This document shows, in pieces, positions 53,924 to 62,989 of a DNA stretch of 64,000 nucleotides; position 1 is the stretch's first letter, and every line of letters begins with the position of its first letter. The position numbers were made by a program, and so were the translations under genes. This stretch comes from Caldovatus sediminis. GTDB lineage: Bacteria > Pseudomonadota > Alphaproteobacteria > Acetobacterales > Acetobacteraceae. The DNA is taken from positions 48,354 to 112,353 of the forward strand of contig NZ_BMKS01000009.1 in NCBI RefSeq assembly GCF_014644455.1. Reading direction: 5' to 3'. A model generated the notes under the pieces. That model was not told where the DNA came from and did no database searches. It saw only the letters and a program-made list of their open reading frames with translations.

Positions 53924-54387
53924 GGATCGAGGGTCAGGGCGAATCGCACCATCGCCGCGACCAGTCCGGTCGCCGTCGCCGGCGCGGCGAGCCGCGTCCG
54001 CGCCTCGATCCGCACGCGGTGATCGGGGGTGAGGGCGAGCCGCCAGCCGCCCGGGAGGGCCCGCTGGACGGCGCCGAGCGCGGCGAAGGCGGCGCTTCGC
54101 CGCGCCGCGCCGTCCGGCTCGGCGGTCGAGGGGATGCGCGCGGCGATCGCCGCGAGCCGCAGCTCCGACGCCGCGTCGAGGCGGGCCTCGCACGGCCTGC
54201 CGCGCCAGGCGAAACGCAGGCGGGGCGGATCCTGCCCGGGGGCGCGGGGCGCCAGGACGCCATCCTCGCCGACCGCGAAGGGCCCGAGGGTCAGAGCCGT
54301 CGCCGCGGGCGCGGCGGCGGGAAGCGGAGCGGCGTCCCGCGGCGGCGCGAACCCGCCGTCAGGCGGTGCACCTGCTGGAATCGGCAT
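53872..54387 (-). CDS. Conserved hypothetical protein
   Basis: The 171-residue product has an N-terminal flexible part and a core LGPFAVGEDGVLAPRAPGQD with LRFAWRGRPCEARLDAASEL and GWRLALTPDHRVRIEARTRL. It is soluble. I cannot assign a family. It converges on the LysM gene, overlapping its last 52 bases, and diverges from psd. Good third-position bias and a plausible domain-like core support it. Confidence 0.65.
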   Translation of the reverse strand: MPIPAGAPPDGGFAPPRDAAPLPAAAPAATALTLGPFAVGEDGVLAPRAPGQDPPRLRFAWRGRPCEARLDAASELRLAAIAARIPSTAEPDGAARRSAAFAALGAVQRALPGGWRLALTPDHRVRIEARTRLAAPATATGLVAAMVRFALTLDPYLDRLESAGVAGDACG

Positions 54388-54434
54388 GCGCCAAGGGTTG
54401 TGCGGGAGTGGTGAACGCACCATAACCGCCGCCC

Positions 54435-55130
54435 ATGGCGCTCGGCGATACCCTGCGGCTGGTGCTGGCTCCGCCGCATCCGGCCGGCCATCCCTTCATT
54501 GCGATCGGCGTCGCGGCCATGCTGCTCGGCTGGCTGCTGCTCGGCGACTGGCTGGTGTGGCTCGGCCTGCTCTTCACCCTGTTCTGCCTCTACTTCTTCC
54601 GCGATCCGGAACGCGTGCCGCCGCCCCGGCCGGGAGTGATCCTGGCCCCCGCCGACGGCAAGGTGGTCTCCATCGTGCCCGCCGTCCCGCCGGCGGAGCT
54701 GGGCCTCGGCGAGGCGACGCGCTGGCGGGTGGCGATCTTCCTCTCGGTCCTCGACGTGCACGTGAACCGCGTGCCGGCGGACGGCACCGTCACCCGCATC
54801 GCCTACCGCCACGGCGCCTTCCTCAACGCGAGCCTCGACAAGGCCTCGGAGGAGAACGAGCGCAACGCCATCGCGATGGTGCTGCCCGACGGCCGCGACC
54901 TGGCGGTGGTGCAGATCGCGGGGCTGATCGCGCGGCGCATCGTCTGCGGGCTTCGCGAGGGCGACGCGGTTCAGGCCGGCGCGCGGTTCGGGATCATCCG
55001 CTTCGGCAGCCGCACCGACCTCTACCTGCCCGAGGGGGTGCGGCCGCTGGTCGCGGAAGGGCAGACCATGATCGGCGGCGAGACGGTGATCGCCGAGCTC
55101 GGCCCCGGGAGGGGCGGGGGCGGGCCGTGA
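54435..55130 (+). CDS. psd: Phosphatidylserine decarboxylase (short form)
   Basis: The 231-residue product decarboxylates phosphatidylserine to phosphatidylethanolamine at the inner membrane. Residues 20-50 form the membrane-associated hydrophobic hairpin. RDPERVPPPRPGVILAPADG and VVSIVPAV, LDVHVNRVPADG, and SEENERNAIAM are family blocks. Self-cleavage at RFGSRTDLYLP (S192) would give the pyruvoyl group. It is the short, archaeal-like type common in alphaproteobacteria. The stop overlaps the pssA start. Confidence 0.95.
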   Translation: MALGDTLRLVLAPPHPAGHPFIAIGVAAMLLGWLLLGDWLVWLGLLFTLFCLYFFRDPERVPPPRPGVILAPADGKVVSIVPAVPPAELGLGEATRWRVAIFLSVLDVHVNRVPADGTVTRIAYRHGAFLNASLDKASEENERNAIAMVLPDGRDLAVVQIAGLIARRIVCGLREGDAVQAGARFGIIRFGSRTDLYLPEGVRPLVAEGQTMIGGETVIAELGPGRGGGGP

Positions 55131-56110
55131 GCGGCGGCGGGCCGGAGGATCGCGGCGCGCACGCGCCGCCGCGCGGGCGCCCGGAGGGCGGGACCTACGA
55201 GGGTCTCGCGCGCCGCGGCAGCGCCGGGATCCGCCGGCTGCGCCGCCGCTTCCGCCCGCGCACGCGCCCGCGGTTCGAGGGCCAGAGCTTCAACCGCCTG
55301 ATCCCCAACATCCTCACCCTGATCGCGCTCTGCGCCGGGCTGACGGCGATCCGCTTCGCGCTCGACGGGCGGTGGGAGCCGGCGGCGGGCCTGATCGTCT
55401 TCGCCGCGGCGCTCGACGGCATCGACGGACGGCTGGCGCGGCTGCTCAAGGTCACCTCGCGCTTCGGGGCGGAATTCGACAGCCTCTCCGACTTCCTCTC
55501 CTTCGGCGTGGCGCCGGCGCTGCTGCTCTATCTCTGGACCATGCACGAGGGGCGGGGCCTCGGCTTCGCGCCCTGCCTGCTGTTCGCGGTGTGCAGCGCG
55601 CTCAGGCTCGCGCGCTTCAACGCCTCGCTCGACGCGCCGGGGCCGGTGCCGCTGACCGGGCCGCCGCCGAAGCCGGCCTACGCCCAGAGCTTCTTCACCG
55701 GCGTCCCCGCCCCGGCCGGGGCGGGGCTCGCGCTGTTCCCGCTGTTCGCGGCGCTGGCGCTGAACGGCTGGAACATGCCCGTGCTCGCCGAGGCGATGCG
55801 GCACCCGCTCTTCGTCGGGACGGTGCTGGTGGTCGTCGCCGCGCTGATGGTGAGCACGCTGCCGACCTGGAGCTTCAAGAACTTCAAGGTACCGCGCGAG
55901 CTGGTGCTGCCGCTCTTGCTCGGCGTCGGCATCTTCGCCGCCTTCCTGGTCACCGATCCGTGGGCGGCGCTGGCGCTCGGCGGACTGATCTACGCGGGCA
56001 TGCTGCCCTTCTCGGTGCGGAGCTACCGGCGGCTGAAGCGCGAGGCGGAGGCGATGCTGGAGCCGGTGGTGGTCCCCTCGTCGGAGCACGCGGGCGGCGG
56101 CGCGCCCTGA
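55127..56110 (+). CDS. pssA: CDP-diacylglycerol-serine O-phosphatidyltransferase
   Basis: The 327-residue product makes phosphatidylserine from CDP-diacylglycerol and serine. The CDP-alcohol phosphotransferase signature is complete: D100-G101-x2-A104-R105-x8-G114-x3-D118-x3-D122. About eight membrane segments follow. The first 60 residues are Arg/Pro/Gly-rich and polar, longer than in most family members. The start is GTG overlapping psd by 4 bases (GTGA), and the pair makes phosphatidylethanolamine in two steps. Confidence 0.95.
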   Translation: MSGGGPEDRGAHAPPRGRPEGGTYEGLARRGSAGIRRLRRRFRPRTRPRFEGQSFNRLIPNILTLIALCAGLTAIRFALDGRWEPAAGLIVFAAALDGIDGRLARLLKVTSRFGAEFDSLSDFLSFGVAPALLLYLWTMHEGRGLGFAPCLLFAVCSALRLARFNASLDAPGPVPLTGPPPKPAYAQSFFTGVPAPAGAGLALFPLFAALALNGWNMPVLAEAMRHPLFVGTVLVVVAALMVSTLPTWSFKNFKVPRELVLPLLLGVGIFAAFLVTDPWAALALGGLIYAGMLPFSVRSYRRLKREAEAMLEPVVVPSSEHAGGGAP

Positions 56111-56244
56111 CGCCACGTCGCGCGCGGCGCGGCGGGCCACGCGCCTCCCATCCTCGGCATGGCGCGACGCCGGACGGCGGCGCCAGCGTGCGATGCCGAA
56201 TCCGCGTTGCGCGATGCGGCGCGCCAATTCGAGGAAGGGAGGCA

Positions 56245-56655
56245 ATGACGGGAATGGCCCGGATCGGGAGCCGGCCGACGGCCGTCGCGATCGGCATCGC
56301 GGTGGCGACGGCGCGTCTCGCCGGGCGGGCCGCGGCGCCGGCGCCGGCCGCGGGTAGGGCGCGGCCGCTATCTCGTGGAGAGCGTCGCCGGCTGCGGCAA
56401 TGGCCACACGCCGAAGCCGCCGGTCGGCGGACTGCCAGGCCGGAACCTCGCCGGCGGCATGATGTTGAACGAGCCGCCCTTCCGCGCCGTCGCCTCCAAC
56501 GCACGCCCGACCCGGAGACGGGGATCGGCCGCCGGACCGGCGCGCAGATCGTCCGGGCGGTCACGCGGGGAATCCCGGCCGACGTTCGGCTGTTCCCGCC
56601 GATGGGCTTCCCCTAATACGCGCGGATGAGCGAGCGGGATCTGCATAGCAGCACC
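56245..56655 (+). pseudogene. Decayed cytochrome c with lost heme motif
   Basis: Combining frames gives a diheme-type alcohol dehydrogenase-like cytochrome c: RYLVESVAGCGNGHTPKPP and NLAGGMMLNEPPFRAVASN, then PDPETGIGRRTGAQIVRAVT and VRLFPPMGFP, a stop, and YARMSERDLH. The CxxCH heme site reads CGNGH, so the second cysteine is gone, and there is at least one frameshift and one in-frame stop (TAA near 56615). The relic overlaps the first bases of the restriction gene's longest frame. Confidence 0.7.
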
Positions 56656-59600
56656 ATGGTCCACGAGCCGCTGATCGCATATGCCCGTGAGGTGCGCCTG
56701 GACCGGCGCGCCAACCGCGGTGGCGCGGGCGACGGCACGGGGCTCGAGCTGCTTCTCGCGCCGCGCTTCAAGGCGCTGATCGAGGCCGTGCTGGCCTCGC
56801 GCATGCCGGCGGCGCCGCGCGTGCTGCCGGAGTACGAACGCCAGGGCATAGGCCGGCCGGACATCGCCTTCGCGCGGCCAGGCGCGCCCGCCCGCGCCTT
56901 CATCGAGCTGAAGGAGCCGGGCAAGCCTCTCGACCCGCGGCGGCTGCGCGGCCACGACGCGGACCAGTTCCGCCGCTTCCGCGAGCTGCCGCTGTGGGGC
57001 CTCTGCAATTTCCACACGCTGCACCTCTACCGGCGCGACGCGCTGCTCGACGAGGCGGTGATCCTGCCCGCGGCGGCGCTCGACCCCGCGACCGCGGACG
57101 CGGCGGCGGAGCGGCTGATCCGCCGCACCGATCCGGCCGCCTTCCTGCGCGTGCTCGACGCGCTGGCGCTGGCCGGCCCGGTCGCGCCGCGCAGCGCGGC
57201 GGAGGTGGCGGAGGCGCTGGCGCAGGCGGCGCGGCTGGTGCGCGCCGTGGTCGCCGACCAGTGCCGCGCCGGCGCGCCGGCCGATCTCGCCGCCGTGCGC
57301 GACGAGTTCCGCGAGACCCTGTTCGCCCACGCCGCCGCCGGGGGCTACGACGAATCGGACGAGACGGCGCTGTTCGCCAACGCCTTCGCCCAGACCCTCG
57401 CCTTCGGCCTGCTGCTGGCGCGCGAGGCGAGCCGGGCGGACCTCGACCGCGACGCCTACCGCCGGCTGCCCGAGGGGGCCTATCCGCTGCTGCGCGCGAC
57501 GCTGCGGGCGCTGACGCAGGACGAGATCCTCGATCTGCTCGGCGCCGCCTTCGACGTGGTGCTGGACACGGTGAACGCGGTGGACACCGACCTGCTCAGG
57601 CCGCGCGCCGGGCACGACCCGATCCTCTACTTCTACGAGGACTTCCTCTCCGTCTTCGACCCGGAGGCGAAGAAGCGGCACGGCGTGTTCTTCACCCCCG
57701 TCCCCGTGGTGCGCTTCATGGTCGCCGCGACGGATCGGGCGCTGCGCGAGGCGCTCGGCACGCGCGGCCTGCTCGATCCCGCCGTGCTGCTGCTCGACCC
57801 GGCCTGCGGCACCGGGACCTTCCTGGTCGCCGCCGCGGCACGCGGGATGGAGGCGGCGCGCGCCGAATACGGCGAGGGCGCGGTGCCCGCCGAGATGGCG
57901 GCGCTCGCCGCCCGGCTGCACGGATTCGAGCTGCTGGTCGGCCCCTACACGGTGGCGCACTACCGCATGCTGCGCGAGGTGGCGGCGAACGGGGTGGCGC
58001 CCGCGCGGCGCCTGCCGATCTTCCTCGCCGACACGCTGGCGCCACCCTCCGGCGCGCGGGGGGTGACGCCGCGCCTCGGCCTGCTGGCCCGGCCGATCGT
58101 CGCCGAGCGCCAGGCGGCGGACGAGCTCAAGCGGAGCACGCCGATCATCGCCATCCTCGGCAACCCGCCCTACCGCCGGCTCGCGGAGGGCGAGGAGCGG
58201 GCGCTGGTCGCGGGCTGGGACAACGGCTTCTGGGAGGACCTGAAGGCGCCGGTGCGCGCGGCCGGCTGGGGCGGGGAGCTCAACACCTTCCCCGACCTCT
58301 ACGTCGCCTTCTGGCGCTGGTGCCTGTGGAAGCTGTTCGAGAGCGACGGCGCGCCGGGGCGGGGCGTGCTGTGCCTGATCACCAACCGCACCTTCCTCGC
58401 CGGGCACCCCTATGCGGGGCTGCGGCGGATGCTGCGCCGGCGCTTCGACCGGATCGAGATCGTGGACCTGCGAGGCGATTCGCGCGGCGCGCGGCCGGCG
58501 GGGGTGGAGGAGGACGAGTGCGTCTTCGCCATCCAGGCCGGCGTGTGCGTGGTGACCGCGGTGGCGACCGGCGCGCCGCGCGCCCCGGGGGCGGAGGCGC
58601 GGGTGCGCTACGCCGACGTGTGGCGCCACGGCGCCTTCACGGCGCGCGACAAGCTCGCGCTGCTGGAGCGGGCGCGCGGGCAGGCGGGGACGCTGCACTT
58701 CGTCGCGATCGCGCGGGGCGGCCTGGCGGATTTCGTGCCGGCGGGGTTCGAGGGGCTGGACTGGCCGGCGCTGCCGGAGGTGTTCGGGTTCCGGTCGTCG
58801 GGTGTGCAGACGAAGCGGGATGCCGTGGTCTATGCCTTCGCCGACGCGACCCTGCACCAGCGCATGACCGAGATCGCCACGGCGCCCGAGGATGAGGCGA
58901 AGCGCCTTTTCCACGAGACGCGGGACCGCACGGTGGGGCCGGCCCGAGGGGTGGGGTGGGCGCCGTCGGCCGTGCGGGATGCGGCCTACCGCCCCCTCGA
59001 CCGGCGGCGCCTCCATGATCGCCGCGAGTTCATCGATTTTCCGCGCCCCGCTCTCGCCGAAGCGTGGGGCGCCTCGAACGTCTGCCTTTACGCCCTCCCT
59101 GCCGGCACCGGCGCCGGACCGGCCGTCTGGATTCACGGGCTGCTGCCGGACTATCACGCCTTCCGCGGCAGCTACGGCGGCTATGCCTTCCCGCTGTGGG
59201 ACCGCCGCCGCGGCGCCACCGCGCACAACCTCAACCCCGCCCTGCTCGCCGGCCTCGCCGCCGCCTACGGCGCGCCGGTCACGCCCGAAGCCGCCTTCGA
59301 CGCCATCACGGCGCTGCTCTCGGCCACCTCCTACACGCGCCGCTTCGCCTGGGACCTGGAGGAGGCCTTCGCCCACATCCCCTTCCCGGCGGAGGCCGAC
59401 GCCTTCGCCGAGGCCGCGCGCCTCGGCGCCGCCATCCGCGAGGTCGAGACCTTCGCGCGCGCGCCCGGCACCGCCTTCCGCTCCGCCCGCCTGCTCGGCC
59501 GGGCGAGCGGCGTCACCCTCGCCGTCCCGCCCATCGCGCGCGCCTTCCTCGACGCCGGCGACGGCACCGGCTTCGTGCCGCTGCAGGAGGACCAGTCGCT

Positions 59601-59901
59601 GCGCCTCGCCCGGCTGCCCGAACGGGTGTGGGCGTTCGCGGTCAGCGGCTACCGCGTGCTGCCCCGCTGGCTCGCCGCCCGCCAGGGGGAGGCGCTGGAC
59701 GCGGCGCTGCAACGCGCGATCCTCGACGTCGCGTGGCGCATCGAGGAACTCCTGCACCTGTTCGACGCTGCGGATGCGGTGCTCGCCCGGGCGCTGGAAC
59801 GGCCCCTGACCCGTGCGGCGCTCGGCCTGTCGCCGCCTGGAACACCGCCGGCCGCCGGCGTAGAAGAGGAGGGCGATGACGAACGCGACTCGACAGCCTG
59901 A
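56656..59901 (+). CDS. Single-chain restriction-modification enzyme (N6-adenine type)
   Basis: The 1081-residue product joins nuclease, methyltransferase and specificity parts. A PD-(D/E)xK nuclease site is seen near the N-terminus: D69, then E84 and K86 in FIELKEPGK. The methyltransferase has motif I LLDPACGTGTFLVAA (about 379-393) and motif IV ILGNPPYRRL (about 500). ITNRTFLAGHPYAGLRRMLR and the rest form the target-recognition region. There is no helicase domain, so it resembles Type IIG/IIL enzymes more than the longer Type ISP enzymes. The ATG at 56656 is preferred: the 10 residues before it (MSERDLHSST) are a remnant of the cytochrome. Confidence 0.88.
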   Translation: MVHEPLIAYAREVRLDRRANRGGAGDGTGLELLLAPRFKALIEAVLASRMPAAPRVLPEYERQGIGRPDIAFARPGAPARAFIELKEPGKPLDPRRLRGHDADQFRRFRELPLWGLCNFHTLHLYRRDALLDEAVILPAAALDPATADAAAERLIRRTDPAAFLRVLDALALAGPVAPRSAAEVAEALAQAARLVRAVVADQCRAGAPADLAAVRDEFRETLFAHAAAGGYDESDETALFANAFAQTLAFGLLLAREASRADLDRDAYRRLPEGAYPLLRATLRALTQDEILDLLGAAFDVVLDTVNAVDTDLLRPRAGHDPILYFYEDFLSVFDPEAKKRHGVFFTPVPVVRFMVAATDRALREALGTRGLLDPAVLLLDPACGTGTFLVAAAARGMEAARAEYGEGAVPAEMAALAARLHGFELLVGPYTVAHYRMLREVAANGVAPARRLPIFLADTLAPPSGARGVTPRLGLLARPIVAERQAADELKRSTPIIAILGNPPYRRLAEGEERALVAGWDNGFWEDLKAPVRAAGWGGELNTFPDLYVAFWRWCLWKLFESDGAPGRGVLCLITNRTFLAGHPYAGLRRMLRRRFDRIEIVDLRGDSRGARPAGVEEDECVFAIQAGVCVVTAVATGAPRAPGAEARVRYADVWRHGAFTARDKLALLERARGQAGTLHFVAIARGGLADFVPAGFEGLDWPALPEVFGFRSSGVQTKRDAVVYAFADATLHQRMTEIATAPEDEAKRLFHETRDRTVGPARGVGWAPSAVRDAAYRPLDRRRLHDRREFIDFPRPALAEAWGASNVCLYALPAGTGAGPAVWIHGLLPDYHAFRGSYGGYAFPLWDRRRGATAHNLNPALLAGLAAAYGAPVTPEAAFDAITALLSATSYTRRFAWDLEEAFAHIPFPAEADAFAEAARLGAAIREVETFARAPGTAFRSARLLGRASGVTLAVPPIARAFLDAGDGTGFVPLQEDQSLRLARLPERVWAFAVSGYRVLPRWLAARQGEALDAALQRAILDVAWRIEELLHLFDAADAVLARALERPLTRAALGLSPPGTPPAAGVEEEGDDERDSTA

Positions 59902-60151
59902 CCTGTTCGCCGGCCAGCCTCCCGCGGACCAGGAATTCACGCCGGAGCGCATGGCCCCCGTGGTGCGCCCGCGCCTCGCCGCGCTGCTCGCCGAGGCGCG
60001 CGCCGCCGAGCGTCTGCCCTGGGACGCGCGGACGGCGGCGGTGAACGCGGTCGTGTTCCACCAGATGGCGCGCTGGCTGCCGGAGGCGGAGCGCGACCGG
60101 CTGCGCGCCGAATTCCGCGCCGAGCTGGCGCGCCTCGGCGCGCAGGCGTAG
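59876..60151 (+). CDS. Small conserved protein overlapping the restriction gene
   Basis: The 91-residue product is soluble and helical: FTPERMAPVVRPRLAALLAE, ARAAERLPWDARTAAVNAVV and FHQMARWLPEAERDRLRAEF. The gene overlaps the end of the restriction-modification gene by 26 bases in another frame, and GAGGAGGG lies before the ATG. I recall similar small unnamed proteins in alphaproteobacteria. It may not be linked in function to the restriction enzyme. Confidence 0.75.
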   Translation: MTNATRQPDLFAGQPPADQEFTPERMAPVVRPRLAALLAEARAAERLPWDARTAAVNAVVFHQMARWLPEAERDRLRAEFRAELARLGAQA

Positions 60152-60162
60152 CGCGGCGGCAG

Positions 60163-61404
60163 CTACTTCCGCCGCCGCTCCACCACCACCCCCGCGCGCG
60201 CCAGCGCCTCGATCTCCGCCTCGGAGAAGCCGTGGCGCGCCAGCACCTCGCGCCCGTGCTCGTTGAAGCGCGGCGGGGCCGAGCGCGCCCCGCCCGGGGT
60301 GCGGGAGAGCTTGATCGGCGTGCCGAGCGCCCGGTACCAGCCGATCTCCGCCACCATCTCGCGGTGCGCCGTGTGCGGCGCGGCCATCGCCTCGTCCACG
60401 TGCAGCACCGGGCCGGCGGGGAGGCCGGCCTCGAGCATGCGCCGCGTCAGCTCGTGCCCGTCCTCCCCGGCGAAGCGGCGCTCCAGGATCTCGGTCAGCG
60501 CGGCGCGGTTGGCGACGCGCGCGCCGTTGGTGGCGAAGCGCGGGTCGCGCGCCACCTCCGGCATGCCGAGGAACTCGCACAGCCTGCGGAAGGCCGGGTC
60601 GTTGCCGGCGGCGATGAAGATCTCGCAGGTCCGGGTGCGGAACTTGGAGTAGGGGACGAGGTTCGGGTGCGGGTTGCCGGTCGGCACCGGCCGCTTGCCG
60701 GAGAGGAAGTAGTTGGCGGCGTGCGGGTGCAGCAGCGCCATGCCGCAGTCGTGCAGCGTCATGTCGCAGAACTGGCCGCGGCCGGAGCGCTCGCGCTCGT
60801 GCAGCGCCATCAGGATGGCGATGGCGCTGTAGAGGCCGGTGGCGAGGTCCACCACCGGGTTGCCGAGCCGGGTCGGGCCGGAGGTCTCGGTGCCGTTGAT
60901 GGACATCAGCCCGGTCATCGCCTGCAGGATGGCGTCGTAGCCGGGAAACCCGCCCAGGGGGCCGTCGGCGCCGAAGCCGGAGACGCGGCAATGGATCAGG
61001 CGCGGGAAGCGGCGCGAGAGCACCTCCTCGTAGCCGAGGCCCCACTTCTCCATGCTGCCGGGCTTGAAGTTCTCGATCAGCACGTCGGCGCCCTCGAGCA
61101 GGCGCAGCAGCACCTCGCGCCCGGCGGGCTTCGAGAGGTCGAGGCCGACGCTGCGCTTGTTGCGGTTGACGCCGAGGAAGTAGCTGGCGTCGCCCTCGTG
61201 GAAGGGCGGGCCCCAATCGCGCGTCTCGTCGCCCTGGGGCGGCTCGAGCTTGATCACCTCGGCGCCGTGGTCGGCGAGGATCATGGTGCAGTAGGGGCCG
61301 CCGAGCACGCGGGTGAGGTCGATCACCTTCAGCCCGGCGAGCGCGCCCGCGGACTTGGCGAGGCCCTTGCCCTGTGCGGCGGCGGCGGGAGGCGCGTCGG
61401 TCAT
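60163..61404 (-). CDS. CaiB/BaiF family III CoA-transferase
   Basis: The 413-residue product transfers CoA between organic acids. Typical sequences are LKVIDLTRVLGGPYCTMILA, DHGAEVIKLEPPQGDETRDW, FLGVNRNKRSVGLDL, GADVLIENFKPGSMEKWGLG, SGFGADGPLGGFPGYDAILQ and the catalytic aspartate region NPVVDLATGLYSA. The first 20 residues are an Ala/Gly-rich lead. It overlaps the next gene by 4 bases, so it is in one operon with the two-subunit CoA-transferase. Confidence 0.93.
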   Translation of the reverse strand: MTDAPPAAAAQGKGLAKSAGALAGLKVIDLTRVLGGPYCTMILADHGAEVIKLEPPQGDETRDWGPPFHEGDASYFLGVNRNKRSVGLDLSKPAGREVLLRLLEGADVLIENFKPGSMEKWGLGYEEVLSRRFPRLIHCRVSGFGADGPLGGFPGYDAILQAMTGLMSINGTETSGPTRLGNPVVDLATGLYSAIAILMALHERERSGRGQFCDMTLHDCGMALLHPHAANYFLSGKRPVPTGNPHPNLVPYSKFRTRTCEIFIAAGNDPAFRRLCEFLGMPEVARDPRFATNGARVANRAALTEILERRFAGEDGHELTRRMLEAGLPAGPVLHVDEAMAAPHTAHREMVAEIGWYRALGTPIKLSRTPGGARSAPPRFNEHGREVLARHGFSEAEIEALARAGVVVERRRK

Positions 61405-62159
61405 GCGGCGGATTTCCTGTCGAACACGCGGGCGCAGAACTCGGGGTAGGGCTCCAGCATCGCCTCGCGCACCGGGCCGCGCAGCAGGGCGAGTTCCTGC
61501 TCGGTCGGCTCGGGCGTGGGGGGCACGTGCGCGGGGATGTCGAAGTCGAAGCCGGTCGCGGCGCGGACGCTCTCCACCGTCTCGCCCGGGTGCAGGCTCA
61601 GCAGGGAGAAGCGCGCGCGCCCGGGGTGGAAGCGGAAGACGCAGCGCCCCGTCACCAGCGCCTGCGCCGTGCCGCGGCGGTACACGCCGGGCGGCGAGAC
61701 GCCGGGGGCGGAGACGAGGTCCACGCGCGGCACCAGCACGCGCGGGGAGTGCTCCTCGCGGAACAGGATGGTGCGCGGGGTGAGGAAGTACATGAGGGCG
61801 CTGCCGAAGCTGCCCGGGAAGCGCGCCTCGCGGCCCGGCCATTCGCCGGTGCCGATCAGGTTGATGTTCGCCTGCCCGTCGATCTGCCCGCCGCCGAGGA
61901 AGAACAGGTCTATGCGTCCCTGGCCGGCGAGGTCGAACAGCTCGCGCGAGCCCTCCGAGAACGGGTTGGCGGTGCGGCGCTGCTGCAGCGAGACGCGCAG
62001 GGGGTGGCCGAGCGCGCGCACCAGGAAGCAGGCGGCGGCCGGGATCGGCGAGGCGGCGCCGATCGCCACGTGCCGCGCGGGCGGCGCCTCGGGATCGAGG
62101 ACCAGGCGGGCGATGGCGACGGCCAGCCGCTCCTCGGGGCGGATCGCGGCGGCGCTCAT
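61401..62159 (-). CDS. CoA-transferase subunit beta (glutaconate-type)
   Basis: The 252-residue product is the beta subunit of a family I CoA-transferase. Visible segments are RHVAIGAASPIPAAACFLVR, FFLGGGQIDGQANINLIGTG, and EHSPRVLVPRVDLVSAPG. The SENG-type catalytic glutamate motif of other family I enzymes is not evident, which fits the GctB-like group in which subunit functions differ. It overlaps the alpha subunit gene by 4 bases. Confidence 0.85.
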   Translation of the reverse strand: MSAAAIRPEERLAVAIARLVLDPEAPPARHVAIGAASPIPAAACFLVRALGHPLRVSLQQRRTANPFSEGSRELFDLAGQGRIDLFFLGGGQIDGQANINLIGTGEWPGREARFPGSFGSALMYFLTPRTILFREEHSPRVLVPRVDLVSAPGVSPPGVYRRGTAQALVTGRCVFRFHPGRARFSLLSLHPGETVESVRAATGFDFDIPAHVPPTPEPTEQELALLRGPVREAMLEPYPEFCARVFDRKSAA

Positions 62160-62989
62160 GCGGCGGCTGCCGCGGGGGCGCCGGCGAGGACGTAGCGGGC
62201 GCAGTACTCGCGGAAGCCCTCCTCGGTGCGCGCGAGGCGCGCGTACTCGGCGACATGCGCCCCGTCCGGCGCGTAGGCGTCGAGCAGGCCGCAGGGCCAG
62301 GCGCCGCGCTCCGCGACCGCGACCGCCTCGACGTAGAGCGCGCTGATGACGCCGGGGGCGAGGCGCTCGTCCGCGAGCAGGTTGCCCGCGACGACGCGCT
62401 CGACGGTGACGAGGGCGCGGCGGGCGGCGTGGGCGGCGGTGGCGATCTCGCGCCGGCGGCCGACCCAGACGTTGCCCTCGGCGTCGGCCATGGCGGCGTG
62501 GAAGATCGCGATGTCGGGCTGCAGGGCGGGCAGGAGGACGATCGGGTCCTCCGCGCCGGGCGGGGCGAAGGGGTTGGGCGCGACCTTCCAGTCCGGCCGG
62601 CGGGCGAGGATGTCGCTACCGATCAGGCCGCGCAGCGGCATGAAGGGGACGCCCTTCTCGGCCGCCTGCAGCATGGTGTGGATGGCGGGGCAGGTGGCGT
62701 CGCGCAGGCGCAGCGTGCCGGCGCGGACGGCGGCGGTGAAACGGGGGGCGAAGCCGGCCTCGCCGAGGGTGACGGCGCTGGTCTCGACCTCGGCGACGCA
62801 GCCGGCGCCGATCAGGAGGTCGGCGGAATAGCCGAGGATCGGCACGCCGAGCAGGCGCAGGCCGCGCGCGCCGCGGCGCACCAGGGCGCGGGCGAGGGCG
62901 GAGGAGGGCAGGGAGTAGTCCGGCGGCAGCGCCACCAGGGCGCCGTCCGGCACCTGGGCCGCCATCGCCTCGAGGGTGATCGGTGTCAT
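62156..62989 (-). CDS. CoA-transferase subunit alpha (glutaconate-type)
   Basis: The 277-residue product is the alpha subunit of the same enzyme: LPPDYSLPSSALARALVRRG, LIGAGCVAEVETSAVTLGEA, LMPLRGLIGSD-like MPLRGLIGSDILARR, and ALQPDIAIFHAAMADAEGNV. It is the first gene of the three-gene operon that ends at 60163. The acids used cannot be told from the sequence. Confidence 0.87.
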   Translation of the reverse strand: MTPITLEAMAAQVPDGALVALPPDYSLPSSALARALVRRGARGLRLLGVPILGYSADLLIGAGCVAEVETSAVTLGEAGFAPRFTAAVRAGTLRLRDATCPAIHTMLQAAEKGVPFMPLRGLIGSDILARRPDWKVAPNPFAPPGAEDPIVLLPALQPDIAIFHAAMADAEGNVWVGRRREIATAAHAARRALVTVERVVAGNLLADERLAPGVISALYVEAVAVAERGAWPCGLLDAYAPDGAHVAEYARLARTEEGFREYCARYVLAGAPAAAAA

